Source: Verrucomicrobiia bacterium
Lineage (GTDB): Bacteria; Verrucomicrobiota; Verrucomicrobiia; Limisphaerales; CAIMTB01
Assembly: GCA_019634625.1 (NCBI GenBank)
Contig: JAHCBA010000012.1
Coordinates: 107,604-171,603 of the forward strand
Length of the DNA: 64,000 nucleotides
Direction of reading: 5' to 3'
The translations under genes were made by a program, and so were the position numbers. The notes below the pieces were generated by a model. The model did not search any database. It had not been told where the DNA came from and saw only the letters and a program-made list of their open reading frames with translations. The first letter of the stretch is position 1. Every line of letters starts with the position of its first letter. Shown one piece after another: positions 26,730 to 35,600 of the stretch.

Positions 26730-28907
26730 TCAGCCCGCCTGCGCTTCGAGTTCCTTGGCCCGTTCCGCCATCGCCGCCTTGCGGCTGAGTCGCACCCGGC
26801 CCTTCTCGTCCACCCCGATGCACTTGACCCAGATGACATCGCCGAGCTTGACCACATCCTCGGTCGCCTTGACCCGGAAATCGGCCAGCTCGCTGATGTG
26901 CACCAGGCCATCCTGACCGGGCAGCACCTCGACAAACGCCCCGAACTCTTTGATCGAGACCACCTTGCCCCGGTAGATCTTGCCCACCTCGATCTCGGCC
27001 GCCACGGACTCGACTCCCTCGCGGGCGATCCGCATCCCCTCCTCGTCGATCGAGAAGATCATCACCGTCCCGTCATCCTCGATGTTGATCTCGCAGCCGG
27101 AACGTTCCACCAGCGCCTTGATGTTCTTGCCTCCGGGCCCGATCACCGCGCCGATCTTCTCCGGGTTGATCTTCAATCGGAGGATCCGCGGCGCGTACTT
27201 GCTCATTTCCTCGCGCGACGCCGGCAGCACCGCCCGCATGGCATCGAGGATCTGCAGACGCGACACCCGCGCCCGTTCGACCGCTTCGGACAACACGTCC
27301 AGCGGCAGCCCCTTCAACTTGAGATCGAGCTGGAACCCTGTGATGCCCTGCCCGCTCCCCGCGATCTTGCAATCCATGTCGCAGAATGCGTCCTCCCACC
27401 CGATGATGTCGGTCAGAAGCCGGTATCGGGCCAGCGCGCCCGCGTCGTTGTGCTCGGCACAGATCCCGATGCTGATGCCCGCCACCGGCCGCTGAATCGG
27501 CACCCCGGCGTCCATCAGGGCCATCGTGGCGGCGCACACCGTTGCCATCGACGACGATCCATTCGATTCCAGGACCTCGCTGGTGACACGGATGGTGTAC
27601 GGGTAGTCCTCCGCCGGCACGCTTGGCAGAACGCTCCGCTCCGCCAGCGCCCCATGCCCGATTTCGCGACGGCCCGGCCCCATGATCCGGCCGGTCTCGC
27701 CGACCGAGAAGTTGGGGAAGTTGTAGTGCAGGATGAACTTCTTCTCCGTCACGCCGCCCGTGTAGGCATCGAACTCCTGCACGTCGTCCGTGGTTCCGAG
27801 GGTCGTCAGGGCCAGGGCCTGGGTCTCGCCCCGCGTGAACAGGGCCGACCCGTGGGCTCGCGGCAGCATCCCCACCTCGCCGCTGATCGGGCGCAGATCG
27901 TCGAAGCCACGCCCGTCAAGCCGCTGTCCCTGATCGAGAATCAACGCCCTGATCGCCTGCTTCTGCAGCGAGTAGAAGATTTCGCGCACCACCGAGTCGG
28001 TGACCTTCTCCGCGCCGAACTCCGCCGCCAATTGGGTCGCGACCTCGGTTTCGATTGCCTTGCAAGCCGCTTCCCGCGCCAGCTTGCCGGGCGTCAGCAG
28101 CGCCGGCACCACCCGGCTCATGTCGGCCAACGCCCGCGCACGGGCCATGATGTCGTCCGGCACCGTATTGACGGTGATGGCCCGCTTCGGACGTCCGACC
28201 CGCGCCGCCAGCTCCTTCTGCGCGGCGATGATGGGCTGGATGGATTCCTGGCCGAACTGCAGTGCCGCCACGAAATCGGCCTCGGGAATTTCCTTGGCGG
28301 ACCCCTCGAACATCACCACCTCCCGTTCGTTCCCCACGTAGAACAGGTCGAGATCGCTGTCGGCCAGCTGGTCGTGCGTGGGATTGGCCACGAAGGCTCC
28401 ACCGACGCGTCCGACCCGCACCGCGCCAATCGGGCCGGCCCACGGGATGTCGCTGATCAGGAGGGCCGCCGACGCCCCGTTTGCCGCCAGCACATCCGCA
28501 TCGTTCTGGCCGTCCGCGCTGAGCAGGATGGCTTGAACCTGCACCTCATTGAACCACCCCTTGGGGAACAACGGACGCAACGGCCGGTCGATGATGCGGC
28601 ACGTCAGGATCTCCTTCTCGGAGGGCCTCCCTTCGCGCTTGAAATAGCCCCCTGGGAAGCGCCCCGCCGCCGCCGCCTTTTCGCGGTAGTCAACGGTGAG
28701 TGGGAAGAACTCCTGCCCGGGGCGCGCCTTGGTGGCCGCCACGGCCGCCACGATCACAATGGTTTCGCCAAGTCGAACGGTGACCGCACCGTCCGCCTGC
28801 TTCGCCATAGTCCCGGTCTCGATGATGATGGATTGGTCGCCCACTTGGGCGACAACTTGCTCTGCCATGGTTACAAGCTCGTAACCGTCGGGCGCGGGGA
28901 ACTTCAT
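26730..28907 (-). CDS. pnp: Polynucleotide phosphorylase
   Basis: This 725-aa enzyme degrades RNA 3'-5' with phosphate in the degradosome. Two RNase PH domains are visible: first ~30-160 with [11 protein letters not shown], second ~330-560 with [27 protein letters not shown] and [10 protein letters not shown]. They are separated by the helical PNPase linker. A KH domain (~570-630, [20 protein letters not shown]) and an S1 domain (~640-710, [28 protein letters not shown]) follow. The length is normal. The start may be ATG 28907 or ATG 28868 (MAEQVVAQ); neither has a clear SD sequence. rpsO lies upstream on the same strand, the classical rpsO-pnp order, separated here by ~200 bp that contain a possible terminator. 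Confidence 0.97.
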   Translation of the reverse strand: MKFPAPDGYELVTMAEQVVAQVGDQSIIIETGTMAKQADGAVTVRLGETIVIVAAVAATKARPGQEFFPLTVDYREKAAAAGRFPGGYFKREGRPSEKEILTCRIIDRPLRPLFPKGWFNEVQVQAILLSADGQNDADVLAANGASAALLISDIPWAGPIGAVRVGRVGGAFVANPTHDQLADSDLDLFYVGNEREVVMFEGSAKEIPEADFVAALQFGQESIQPIIAAQKELAARVGRPKRAITVNTVPDDIMARARALADMSRVVPALLTPGKLAREAACKAIETEVATQLAAEFGAEKVTDSVVREIFYSLQKQAIRALILDQGQRLDGRGFDDLRPISGEVGMLPRAHGSALFTRGETQALALTTLGTTDDVQEFDAYTGGVTEKKFILHYNFPNFSVGETGRIMGPGRREIGHGALAERSVLPSVPAEDYPYTIRVTSEVLESNGSSSMATVCAATMALMDAGVPIQRPVAGISIGICAEHNDAGALARYRLLTDIIGWEDAFCDMDCKIAGSGQGITGFQLDLKLKGLPLDVLSEAVERARVSRLQILDAMRAVLPASREEMSKYAPRILRLKINPEKIGAVIGPGGKNIKALVERSGCEINIEDDGTVMIFSIDEEGMRIAREGVESVAAEIEVGKIYRGKVVSIKEFGAFVEVLPGQDGLVHISELADFRVKATEDVVKLGDVIWVKCIGVDEKGRVRLSRKAAMAERAKELEAQAG

Positions 28908-28966
28908 TCAGCGCCCGTGATCCCGGCTTCACGGAGACTGAATGAAATTTCCCAGGTCCGGCGGTT

Positions 28967-28996
28967 GGATCGTTAAGGATCGTTAAGGATCGTTAA
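28967..28996. repeat. Three tandem 10-bp units in the rpsO-pnp gap
   Basis: GGATCGTTAA is repeated three times without interruption, ~60 nt upstream of pnp (minus strand TTAACGATCC). It could be an operator-like iteron or replication slippage; no protein is suggested by the sequence. Confidence 0.85.
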
Positions 28997-29069
28997 GCGG
29001 GTCACGATCTGCGGCTCGCCCGGCCCGCCATTCCGGCCAGCGCCGCCCCGGGATCTGAACGGCTACCTA

Positions 29070-29089
29070 GCGCCGTCCCGGGACGGCGC
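29070..29089 (-). terminator. Perfect palindrome after rpsO
   Basis: GCGCCGTCCCGGGACGGCGC is a 20-bp perfect palindrome ~20 nt downstream of the rpsO stop. It could act as a terminator, attenuator or RNase processing site between rpsO and pnp. There is no U-run, so the function is inferred only. Confidence 0.5.
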
Positions 29090-29111
29090 ATCGGAAGTTC
29101 ATCGAAGCTTC

Positions 29112-29375
29112 CTACCGCCGCAGACCGAGCCGCATCGCCAATGCCGCGTAGCGCTCGTTGTCCACCGAACCCAGGTAATCCAGCAACCGCCGCCTCTTCC
29201 CCACCATCATCAGCAATCCGCGTCGCGAACTGTGATCCTTCGCATTCGCCTTCAAATGCTCTGTCAAGTGGTTGATGCGTCGGGTCAACAACGCCACCTG
29301 CACGTCCGGCGAACCGGTGTCCTTCTCGTGCCGGGCGTACTCCTTGATGCTCTGCGCCTTCGAAACGGCTTCCAT
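29112..29375 (-). CDS. rpsO: Ribosomal protein uS15
   Basis: This 87-aa small-subunit protein binds the central domain of 16S rRNA. The core is canonical ([53 protein letters not shown], and an Arg-rich end RLGLRR). The start at 29375 ([13 protein letters not shown]) gives the family's usual ~88-aa length; the longer open frame upstream runs into REP-like copy 4 and is rejected. pnp follows on the same strand. Confidence 0.96.
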   Translation of the reverse strand: MEAVSKAQSIKEYARHEKDTGSPDVQVALLTRRINHLTEHLKANAKDHSSRRGLLMMVGKRRRLLDYLGSVDNERYAALAMRLGLRR

Positions 29376-29769
29376 ACCATTCAAAATAAAGAGCCGAGAC
29401 CTTAGGGACCCCCTCCCCGGACTGTAAAGCCCCTTTTCCGCACCTTTTTTCCCCTCCGTGCATCCCGGAGTCGTGGGGAGAGGTTCGAACTGCGCGGAGC
29501 GTCGCCTCCGAGGGCCGGGTTCCACAAGGCCCAAGGCCGCAACGGTGTGGAGCGTTGGGTTGAGGACTCGCGGAGCTCGTCCCTCCGATTCGCTGCCTCC
29601 TCACCTGCAACTCCGGGATAATCGATAATGGGACTGACAGCTGACTGTTGACGCTCCCCTGGACCGGAGCAGTGGACCGGAGGGGCGCAAAAGGGTCCGG
29701 ATGCCGTGGCACCCGGACCCTCACGCAGGGCATGATGGAGGTCGCGAACCGGTCTGCGGGCGACGCGGA
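29376..29769. other. Intergenic region holding REP-like copy 4
   Basis: The interval upstream of rpsO contains the element at 29459-29619 and otherwise no gene. The rpsO promoter should lie between 29376 and ~29458, where an AT-richer patch (TTCAAAATAAAGAG on the plus strand) is the only candidate. Confidence 0.5.
29459..29619 (-). repeat. REP-like hairpin element, copy 4
   Basis: This is a complete copy in the same orientation as copy 3. It opens TGCATCCCGGAGTCGTGGGG and closes TGCAACTCCGGGAT, with GGAGGGCCGGGTTCC and GGAGCTCGTCCCTCC arms. An extra CCCAAGG lies near the centre compared with the other copies. Confidence 0.92.
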
Positions 29770-30381
29770 TTACCAGTCGGCCAGTTCGGTCACGGAGAGG
29801 GTCGCCTGGTACCGGCCGAGGAGCTTCAGGGTCAATCGGCCGAAGTCGCCTTCACGCACCGCCGCGAGGTCGATGGGTTCCGAGGCGGGGGTCTCAACGG
29901 AGCGGAGGGGGACCTGCAGGAGCGGTTCCTTGGCTTTGCCGTACACCAGCAGTTCCAACGCCCCGGCTGCCGTGCGGCGCACGGCCAGGGTGCATTGGGG
30001 AACCGTGGCTTCGTCGCCCTGCGTCCGCACCGTCACCATCCGCAGGGCGCTGCGCGGAACGGCTTCTCCATGGCGCACCGGGGCGAGCCGGTGAAACCAG
30101 AGCTGCCCGACCGGCACCGGCGTTTCACCCGCCGCGGCCAGGGTCTCGACGGTCAACCCCTTCTGGGGCAGCACCAGTCCGCCGTAGTCCTCCTCCCGCA
30201 TCGCCACCGGACGGGTCAGATCGACCTCGGTGGCGACAGGCAGGCCCTGGACCTGGGTGGCGTGGGGCGCGACGGCGCGGGCGTAGTACAGGGCTTCCTC
30301 GCGGGACAACTTCTCCTGGGCGGAGACGAGCTGGTGCGAAACGACGAGGGTCAGGAGGATCGGAATCGATTTCATGTTCAT
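29770..30381 (-). CDS. Secreted/periplasmic protein of unknown function, sigma-operon tail
   Basis: This 203-aa protein has a signal peptide (SIPILLTLVVSHQLVSA, cleavage before QEKLS). The mature part has a helical start (REEALYYARAVAPHA) and then beta-rich segments (DYGGLVLPQKGL, LELLVYGKAKEPLLQVPL, FGRLTLKLLGRYQATLSV). I do not recognise a family. It lies 80 bp downstream of the Spy-like gene on the same strand and so is probably the last gene of the ECF sigma operon. It may be a sensed or regulated envelope protein (inference). The start may also be the second Met at 30375. Confidence 0.7.
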   Translation of the reverse strand: MNMKSIPILLTLVVSHQLVSAQEKLSREEALYYARAVAPHATQVQGLPVATEVDLTRPVAMREEDYGGLVLPQKGLTVETLAAAGETPVPVGQLWFHRLAPVRHGEAVPRSALRMVTVRTQGDEATVPQCTLAVRRTAAGALELLVYGKAKEPLLQVPLRSVETPASEPIDLAAVREGDFGRLTLKLLGRYQATLSVTELADW

Positions 30382-30461
30382 GTGAGGTCGCGTGGGCGGT
30401 CATCGCCTCCGCACCCCTCGTAACGCCGGGCGCCGGCCCCGGGTTACGTCCGGGAACCGGA

Positions 30462-30887
30462 TCAACGGGATGGCCGTGCGGGACCGAGGTCGTCCGGGGA
30501 CAGGTGAAGCACCTCAAGGGTCACTTCGCTGGGTTTCGGTTTCATCGCTTCGAACGCCTGGAGCTGCTCCGGGGTCAGCTCCCGTTCGACCTCCGCGATC
30601 AGGCGCCAGATGGCCTGGGTGCTCCGGGCGATGGTATCCAGGCGGATGGCCTTGAGTTCGTCCACAGCGCGGTCCAGGTGAACCTGGATGCGGGCGCCCT
30701 GTTCCGCGCTGGGCCGCACGATGCGCTCGAACTCGCGGGTCACATGCTCGTTCCAGGTGGTGGGATCGTTGCGCGCCTCGAGGTGGCGGCGGGCCATGCG
30801 ATGACCGACCACACCCCCGGACAGCGTGGCCGCCCCGAGAATGCCGAGGAGGCAGACCCAAGCTTTCCATGACCGCAGGGGCTTCAT
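30462..30887 (-). CDS. Spy/CpxP-like periplasmic protein
   Basis: This 141-aa protein is anchored or exported by a single N-terminal hydrophobic segment (AWVCLLGILGAATLSGGVV). A long helical body follows with ARIQVHLDRAVDELKAIRLD and the LTxxQ-type motif ELTPEQLQAFEAM. LTxxQ proteins include the Spy and CpxP chaperones and the CnrX/heavy-metal sensors that tune ECF sigma systems. The start ATG overlaps the stop of the gene before it (ATGA, 30884-30887), so the two are translationally coupled. The longer frame upstream lies inside that gene and is rejected. Confidence 0.75.
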   Translation of the reverse strand: MKPLRSWKAWVCLLGILGAATLSGGVVGHRMARRHLEARNDPTTWNEHVTREFERIVRPSAEQGARIQVHLDRAVDELKAIRLDTIARSTQAIWRLIAEVERELTPEQLQAFEAMKPKPSEVTLEVLHLSPDDLGPARPSR

Positions 30888-31168
30888 AGCGACCAGACCA
30901 GTTGGGCCACGGCATTCTCGATTCCCGGCTCGAACGGGCGGTTGTCCCGCCAGTGGGGCGCTTCCAGGGCCAGGCACAGGGCCAGCACGACGATGGCCGC
31001 GGCGAGGAGCCGGGGCAGCGCCAGATCCCAGGAAATCACCGCGGGCTCCGTCTCCCTTGCCCGCGCCACCACCCGGGCGGCGAATCCGAAGGGCGCCCGG
31101 GAATCGTGCCGCAGGGCGCGACGGGCCACGGACGCGGCGGCCTTCCATTTCCGGTCAAAATCGTTCAT
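30884..31168 (-). CDS. Small one-span membrane protein, probable anti-sigma factor
   Basis: This 94-aa protein has a basic cytoplasmic N-terminus (MNDFDRKWKAAASVARRALR), a single membrane helix (LLAAAIVVLALCLAL), and a short outer tail. It has no HxxxCxxC zinc motif, so it is not a classical ZAS anti-sigma. Its position supports an anti-sigma role: its start overlaps the ECF sigma stop by 14 nt and its end overlaps the Spy-like gene by 4 nt. The function is inferred from context. Confidence 0.65.
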   Translation of the reverse strand: MNDFDRKWKAAASVARRALRHDSRAPFGFAARVVARARETEPAVISWDLALPRLLAAAIVVLALCLALEAPHWRDNRPFEPGIENAVAQLVWSL

Positions 31169-31757
31169 GGGGATGTTCCTTTCTGTAATGCCCGACCAGA
31201 CGTCGCAGTTTGGCGCGGGCACGGAAGGCCCGAACCTTGACCCGGACCCCGGTCCAACCGGCAAGCCGGGCGATTTCCTTCACGGATCTTCCTTCCAGGT
31301 CCAGCCAGGTGAGGACCAGACGATCCTCGGCCGGGAGTTGGGCCAGCAGCCGCTCCAGCAGCTCGCGCACCGAGTTCGGATCGTCCGCGTCCGGGGCGGT
31401 GTCGTCGCCGGCCAGATGATCGAACCATCGTTGCTGGTCCTCCGAAAGATCGCTCCACCGGAGTTCGGGGCGGCGTCGTTCGGACCGGAGGCGGTCGAGA
31501 CAGACGCGCACGGCCAGTCGCGACACCCAGTGCTCGAACGGAACGCCATCGCGCTCGCGGTACCGGTCCAGGCGGTTGAATACCCGCAGGAAGATGTCCT
31601 GCACCAGGTCTTCCTCGGCGGTGCGCGCGGGCAGATGGCCGCGCACAATCCGGAGCACCCGGGGATACAATGCCTCCACCAGGAGCCGGGCCGCCTCGTT
31701 GTCCCCCGTCCTCGCCCTTTCCCGAAGTGCCGCCAGGTCCGCGTTGTCCCCGGTCAT
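31155..31757 (-). CDS. ECF-type RNA polymerase sigma factor
   Basis: This 200-aa regulator directs RNA polymerase to specific promoters. Region 2 is visible as AEEDLVQDIFLRVFNRLDRY with the FEHWVSRLAVRVCLDRLR core-binding/-10 segment. Region 4 is LPAEDRLVLTWLDLEGRSVK EIARLAGW-type, ending RVKVRAFRARAKLRRL, a typical HTH for the -35 element. It is the first gene of a four-gene operon with a coupled one-span membrane protein and a Spy-like periplasmic protein. This suggests a membrane-signal cascade responding to envelope or metal stress (inference). The ATG at 31757 fits family length. Confidence 0.92.
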   Translation of the reverse strand: MTGDNADLAALRERARTGDNEAARLLVEALYPRVLRIVRGHLPARTAEEDLVQDIFLRVFNRLDRYRERDGVPFEHWVSRLAVRVCLDRLRSERRRPELRWSDLSEDQQRWFDHLAGDDTAPDADDPNSVRELLERLLAQLPAEDRLVLTWLDLEGRSVKEIARLAGWTGVRVKVRAFRARAKLRRLVGHYRKEHPHERF

Positions 31758-31868
31758 AGGCCATGCCTCATGCGCTCCTGCCGCATCTCCGCTTCAAACG
31801 CCGTCCACGGCGTCCCGGTTACGGTGGATGCGCGATTTCCACCCCCTTGCTCCACTCCCTTGCCCCTC

Positions 31869-32492
31869 TCATCCGTAGCGCTTCTCGAGCCGCTTCACCT
31901 CCTTCGACAGCAGCCGCGAGACCCGGTACTTCACCAGGTACACCCGGCTTAGCCGGGTCCCCAGACGACGCGCCACCCGGATCGCCGTCTCCCCCTTCAT
32001 CGCGTGCAGATCGAACAACTGCCAGTCCTCCGGATCCACCTGTCCCCGCACGTTCTCGATCGCCGCCTCCATCAGGTTCTGGCGCCAGTGCGTCTCCCAG
32101 TGCGCCTCGATCTCCTCCCCGGCCGGGTCCGGCACCCGCTCCGCCGTGCCCGTCCGCGCTGTGTCGTCGCCGCCCCGCAAGGGCTGCGCCGGCACCCTGG
32201 CCCGTTTGCGGAACTGATCCGCGATCCGCCACCGCGTAGCGTGCAGCAGCCATGACCGGAACGACCCGTGCTCCGAACCGGGCCGGAACTCACCGATCTT
32301 TCGCGTCACGGTCAGGACGGTTTCCTGCACCACATCGTGGGCTTCGGCCTCGCTCAGTCCGGAACGGAGCGCCACGGTGTAGATCAGGCGCCAGTACGTG
32401 TTGAAGAACTCCTGCCAGCTCTCCTGGTCCTCCAGGTCCTTGAGCCGTCCCACCAGGGTGTGGCGCGTCGGTTGAAGATCGTCCGGTTTCAT
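31869..32492 (-). CDS. ECF-type sigma factor, divergent from the RHS locus
   Basis: This 207-aa sigma factor shows region 2 (QESWQEFFNTYWRLIYTVAL, AHDVVQETVLTVTRKIGEF, FRSWLLHATRWRIADQFRKR) and region 4 (WQLFDLHAMKGETAIRVARR, YLVKYRVSRLLSKEVKRLEK). The WQEFFxxYWRLIY start is typical of Planctomycete/Verrucomicrobial ECF groups that work with protein kinases instead of anti-sigma factors. I chose the ATG at 32492; the frame further upstream is proline/arginine junk. It is transcribed divergently from the SpvB-RHS gene with a 161-bp shared control region, so it may control locus 2 (inference). Confidence 0.92.
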   Translation of the reverse strand: MKPDDLQPTRHTLVGRLKDLEDQESWQEFFNTYWRLIYTVALRSGLSEAEAHDVVQETVLTVTRKIGEFRPGSEHGSFRSWLLHATRWRIADQFRKRARVPAQPLRGGDDTARTGTAERVPDPAGEEIEAHWETHWRQNLMEAAIENVRGQVDPEDWQLFDLHAMKGETAIRVARRLGTRLSRVYLVKYRVSRLLSKEVKRLEKRYG

Positions 32493-32653
32493 GTGCAGTG
32501 CTCTCGGCCGCGGCGTCGCAGGCCCTTCCGCTTCCCGAGGGCCCCGGGTCCCGCGCCGCACCACCCACCCCACGCGGCCAGCCGACCGGATTTTGAGTCA
32601 TTCTGCCAGAACTCCGTCATGGGGAACGACCTCTCCGGGTCGATGGCATCCCC

Positions 32654-35600
32654 ATGCCGCGTTTCTCCCGAACTTTTTTTCAAAATTCCCGCCGCCGGGT
32701 CCGAGCGGTGTCCGTGATCGATCGGTTCCGTGACCCTCGCCGCCCCTCGCCGGGGACCTGCCTCGCCTGGATGGCCGGGTGCCTCCTTGCCGCCGCCGCC
32801 GCCGCCCAGTCCCCACCCGACAAGTCCGGCATCAAGGCCAGCGTCCTTTCCCTGCCCTCCGGCGCCGGCTCGATCGAGGGCCTCGGGGAATCGTTCGAAC
32901 CGCAGCTCAATACCGGCGGCTCCTCCTACGGCGTCTCCATCGAGCTGCCCCCGGGCCGCGCCGGCCTCACCCCGGCCGTCCGCCTCGCCTACCACTCCTT
33001 CTCCGGCAACGGCATCGCCGGCATCGGATGGTCCCTCGAGTTCCCCGCCATCCGGCGCCAGACCGACAAGGGATTCCCGGAATACAATCCCGGTGACACC
33101 TTCGTCTTCCAGGGCGAGGAACTCGTCCCCCTCGACAACGTCCACCGCGACTGGCGGGCCGAGAACGAACGCGCCTTCCAACGCCTTCGCCAGATCGACT
33201 CCGACGGCGACGGCACCCCCGATGCCTGGGAAGCCACCGACCGCGACGGCACCCGCCACACCTTCGGCCGCTTCCGCGGCGCCAACCAGCGCTGGAGCGT
33301 CGTCGAGCATCCCCGGTTCGACGGTCGCTCCGACTTCGATCGCACCTACGCCTGGCATCTCGATTCCACCACCGACCTCCACGGCAACCGCATCGAGTAC
33401 GAGTACGTTCCCGGGCCCGGAACGCTCTTCCCCAGCCGCATCACCTACGGCCACCACGAGGACCGGCACCACGAGGTGCTCTTCGAATACGAGGACCGAC
33501 CCGACGCCCTCGATGATTATCGCCCCACCTTTCCCGCCCGGCTCGACCGGCGCCTCACCCGCATCGAAGTCCGCAGCCTCGGTCAACGCGTGCGCGCCTA
33601 TCGGTTCCAGTACGACTATCAGACCGGCGATCTCACTCCCGACGTCGAACAGCGGCAGCGCTCCTACCTCGACCTCGGCGTCACCCTCCTCAAACGCGTG
33701 GTCCAGTCCGGCCACCTCGGCGACGCCCACCACCTTCCGCCCCTCATCTTCCTCTACTCCGGTCTCGACCTCACCCGCAGCGAACGCCGGGCCTTCGCCG
33801 CACCGCCGGACCTCGATCTCGCTGATCCCAGCGGACGCGTACAACTCGCCGACCTCGACGGCGACGCCCTCCCCGACCTGATCGCCACCACCGCCGAAGG
33901 CGCCGGCCGCGTCCAGCGCGTTGCCCTCAATCGCGGCGAATCCCGCCGCACCGGCCAGCCCCTCCTCACCTTCGCTCCGGCCCGCCTGGTCGTCGGCTCC
34001 TCCCCCGTGGACCTCGGCCAGCCCGAGACCGTCATCCACGATCCCCGCGGCAAGGGTCTCGTGGACATCTCCTCCCTCGAACGCGACGGTTCGAACCTCC
34101 GCCTCGAAACCTTCGGCAATCGTGCCCGCCTCGACCTCGTGGACGAGGACCGCCTCGGCTTCACCGCCGACGAACTCGAGTCCACCCTCATCGAGAATCC
34201 CCCCGCCTTCGTCACCTACAGCGGCGCCGCCACGCGCCACATGGACGTCAACTTCGACAAGCGCGGCGACTTCGTTCACCTCGAACCCACCTTCGCCGGC
34301 ATGAAGGTCAACACCTTCCACTTCGGCCGCGAACTCCGCTGGATCCATGGCGAAGCCCTCCTCCCCCCGAGCTATCCCCTCGCCAACACCTTCGATGCCC
34401 CGGACGGCCAGCCCAATCCCCATGTCCACCTCGCCGACATGAACGGCGACCGCCTCCTTGATCTCGTCGCCCTCGACCTCGTCCCCGGAGGCGCCGGCCG
34501 CCGCCTCTCCATCCGCTACTGGCCCCTCGCCGGGACCGGTCACTACGCCGAACAACACGTCATGGCCGCCGTCCCCGGGGATCCCTTCGATCTGGGCCAG
34601 GCCGACCTTCGCGACGTGTTCATCGACGACTTCACCGGCGACGGCCTCGCCGATGTCCTCATCCTCGACGGCAGCGGCCCCGAGACGGTCCTCATCCTCC
34701 GCGTCAACATCGCCGGCCAGCGCTGGTCCCCGCCCTACACCCGCACCGGGCTTCCCCGCTACGCCCCGCGCGATCCCGTCGCCCCCACCGTCCTCCGGGT
34801 TGCCGACCTCAACGCCAGCGGCTCCCTCGATCTTCTCTTTCGCAACACCGGCCTCCACGACACCTGGGAATACCTCGAACTCCTCCCCGACGGTCCCCCC
34901 AGCCTCATGACCGGCATCGACAACGGAATCGGCAAACGCACCACCATCACCTACGGCACCGCCGCCGAAGACGAACAACTCGCCCGCGAGGCCGGTCACC
35001 CCTGGACCACCTACGCCCCCCTCGCCCTCCAGATCGTCCGCCGCGTCAGCACCACCAGCGGACAGGACCTCAACGGCGACGGTCGCGAGGACGCCGCCGT
35101 CGTCGAGTTCCGGTATCGCGATCCCTTCTACGACGGTTTCGAACGCGAGTTCCGCGGCTTCGCCTTCGCCCAGCGCATCGACTACGGCGACGACTTCATC
35201 CTCGATCCCGTCACCGGCCTCATGAACGTCAGTTCGGGCTGGAACGTCGCCCGCACGCCGACCGGCCAGGTCAGCGGCCCCTCGCTCGTCCGCCGCTACC
35301 GCTTCCATACCGGCGCCGCCGACCAGATCGACAACGACGACTACGGCGATGCCACCCCCGCCGAACGCCATATCGACGAGTTCACCGTCATCGGCGGCCG
35401 CGAGGAGGAACCCCTCAAAGGCCTCCAGTGGATCGAGGAACAGATCGATCCCGTCGTCCTCCATGCCGCCCCCGACGGCGGCTTCGATGCCGGCTGCGCC
35501 GCCGCCACCTTCGCCCCCACCCCCGGGGAACGCGGGCGCCTCACCCCCGACGCCTACGTGTACGCCCGCACCCTCCAAGAGTGGACCCTCCGCCGCCTCT

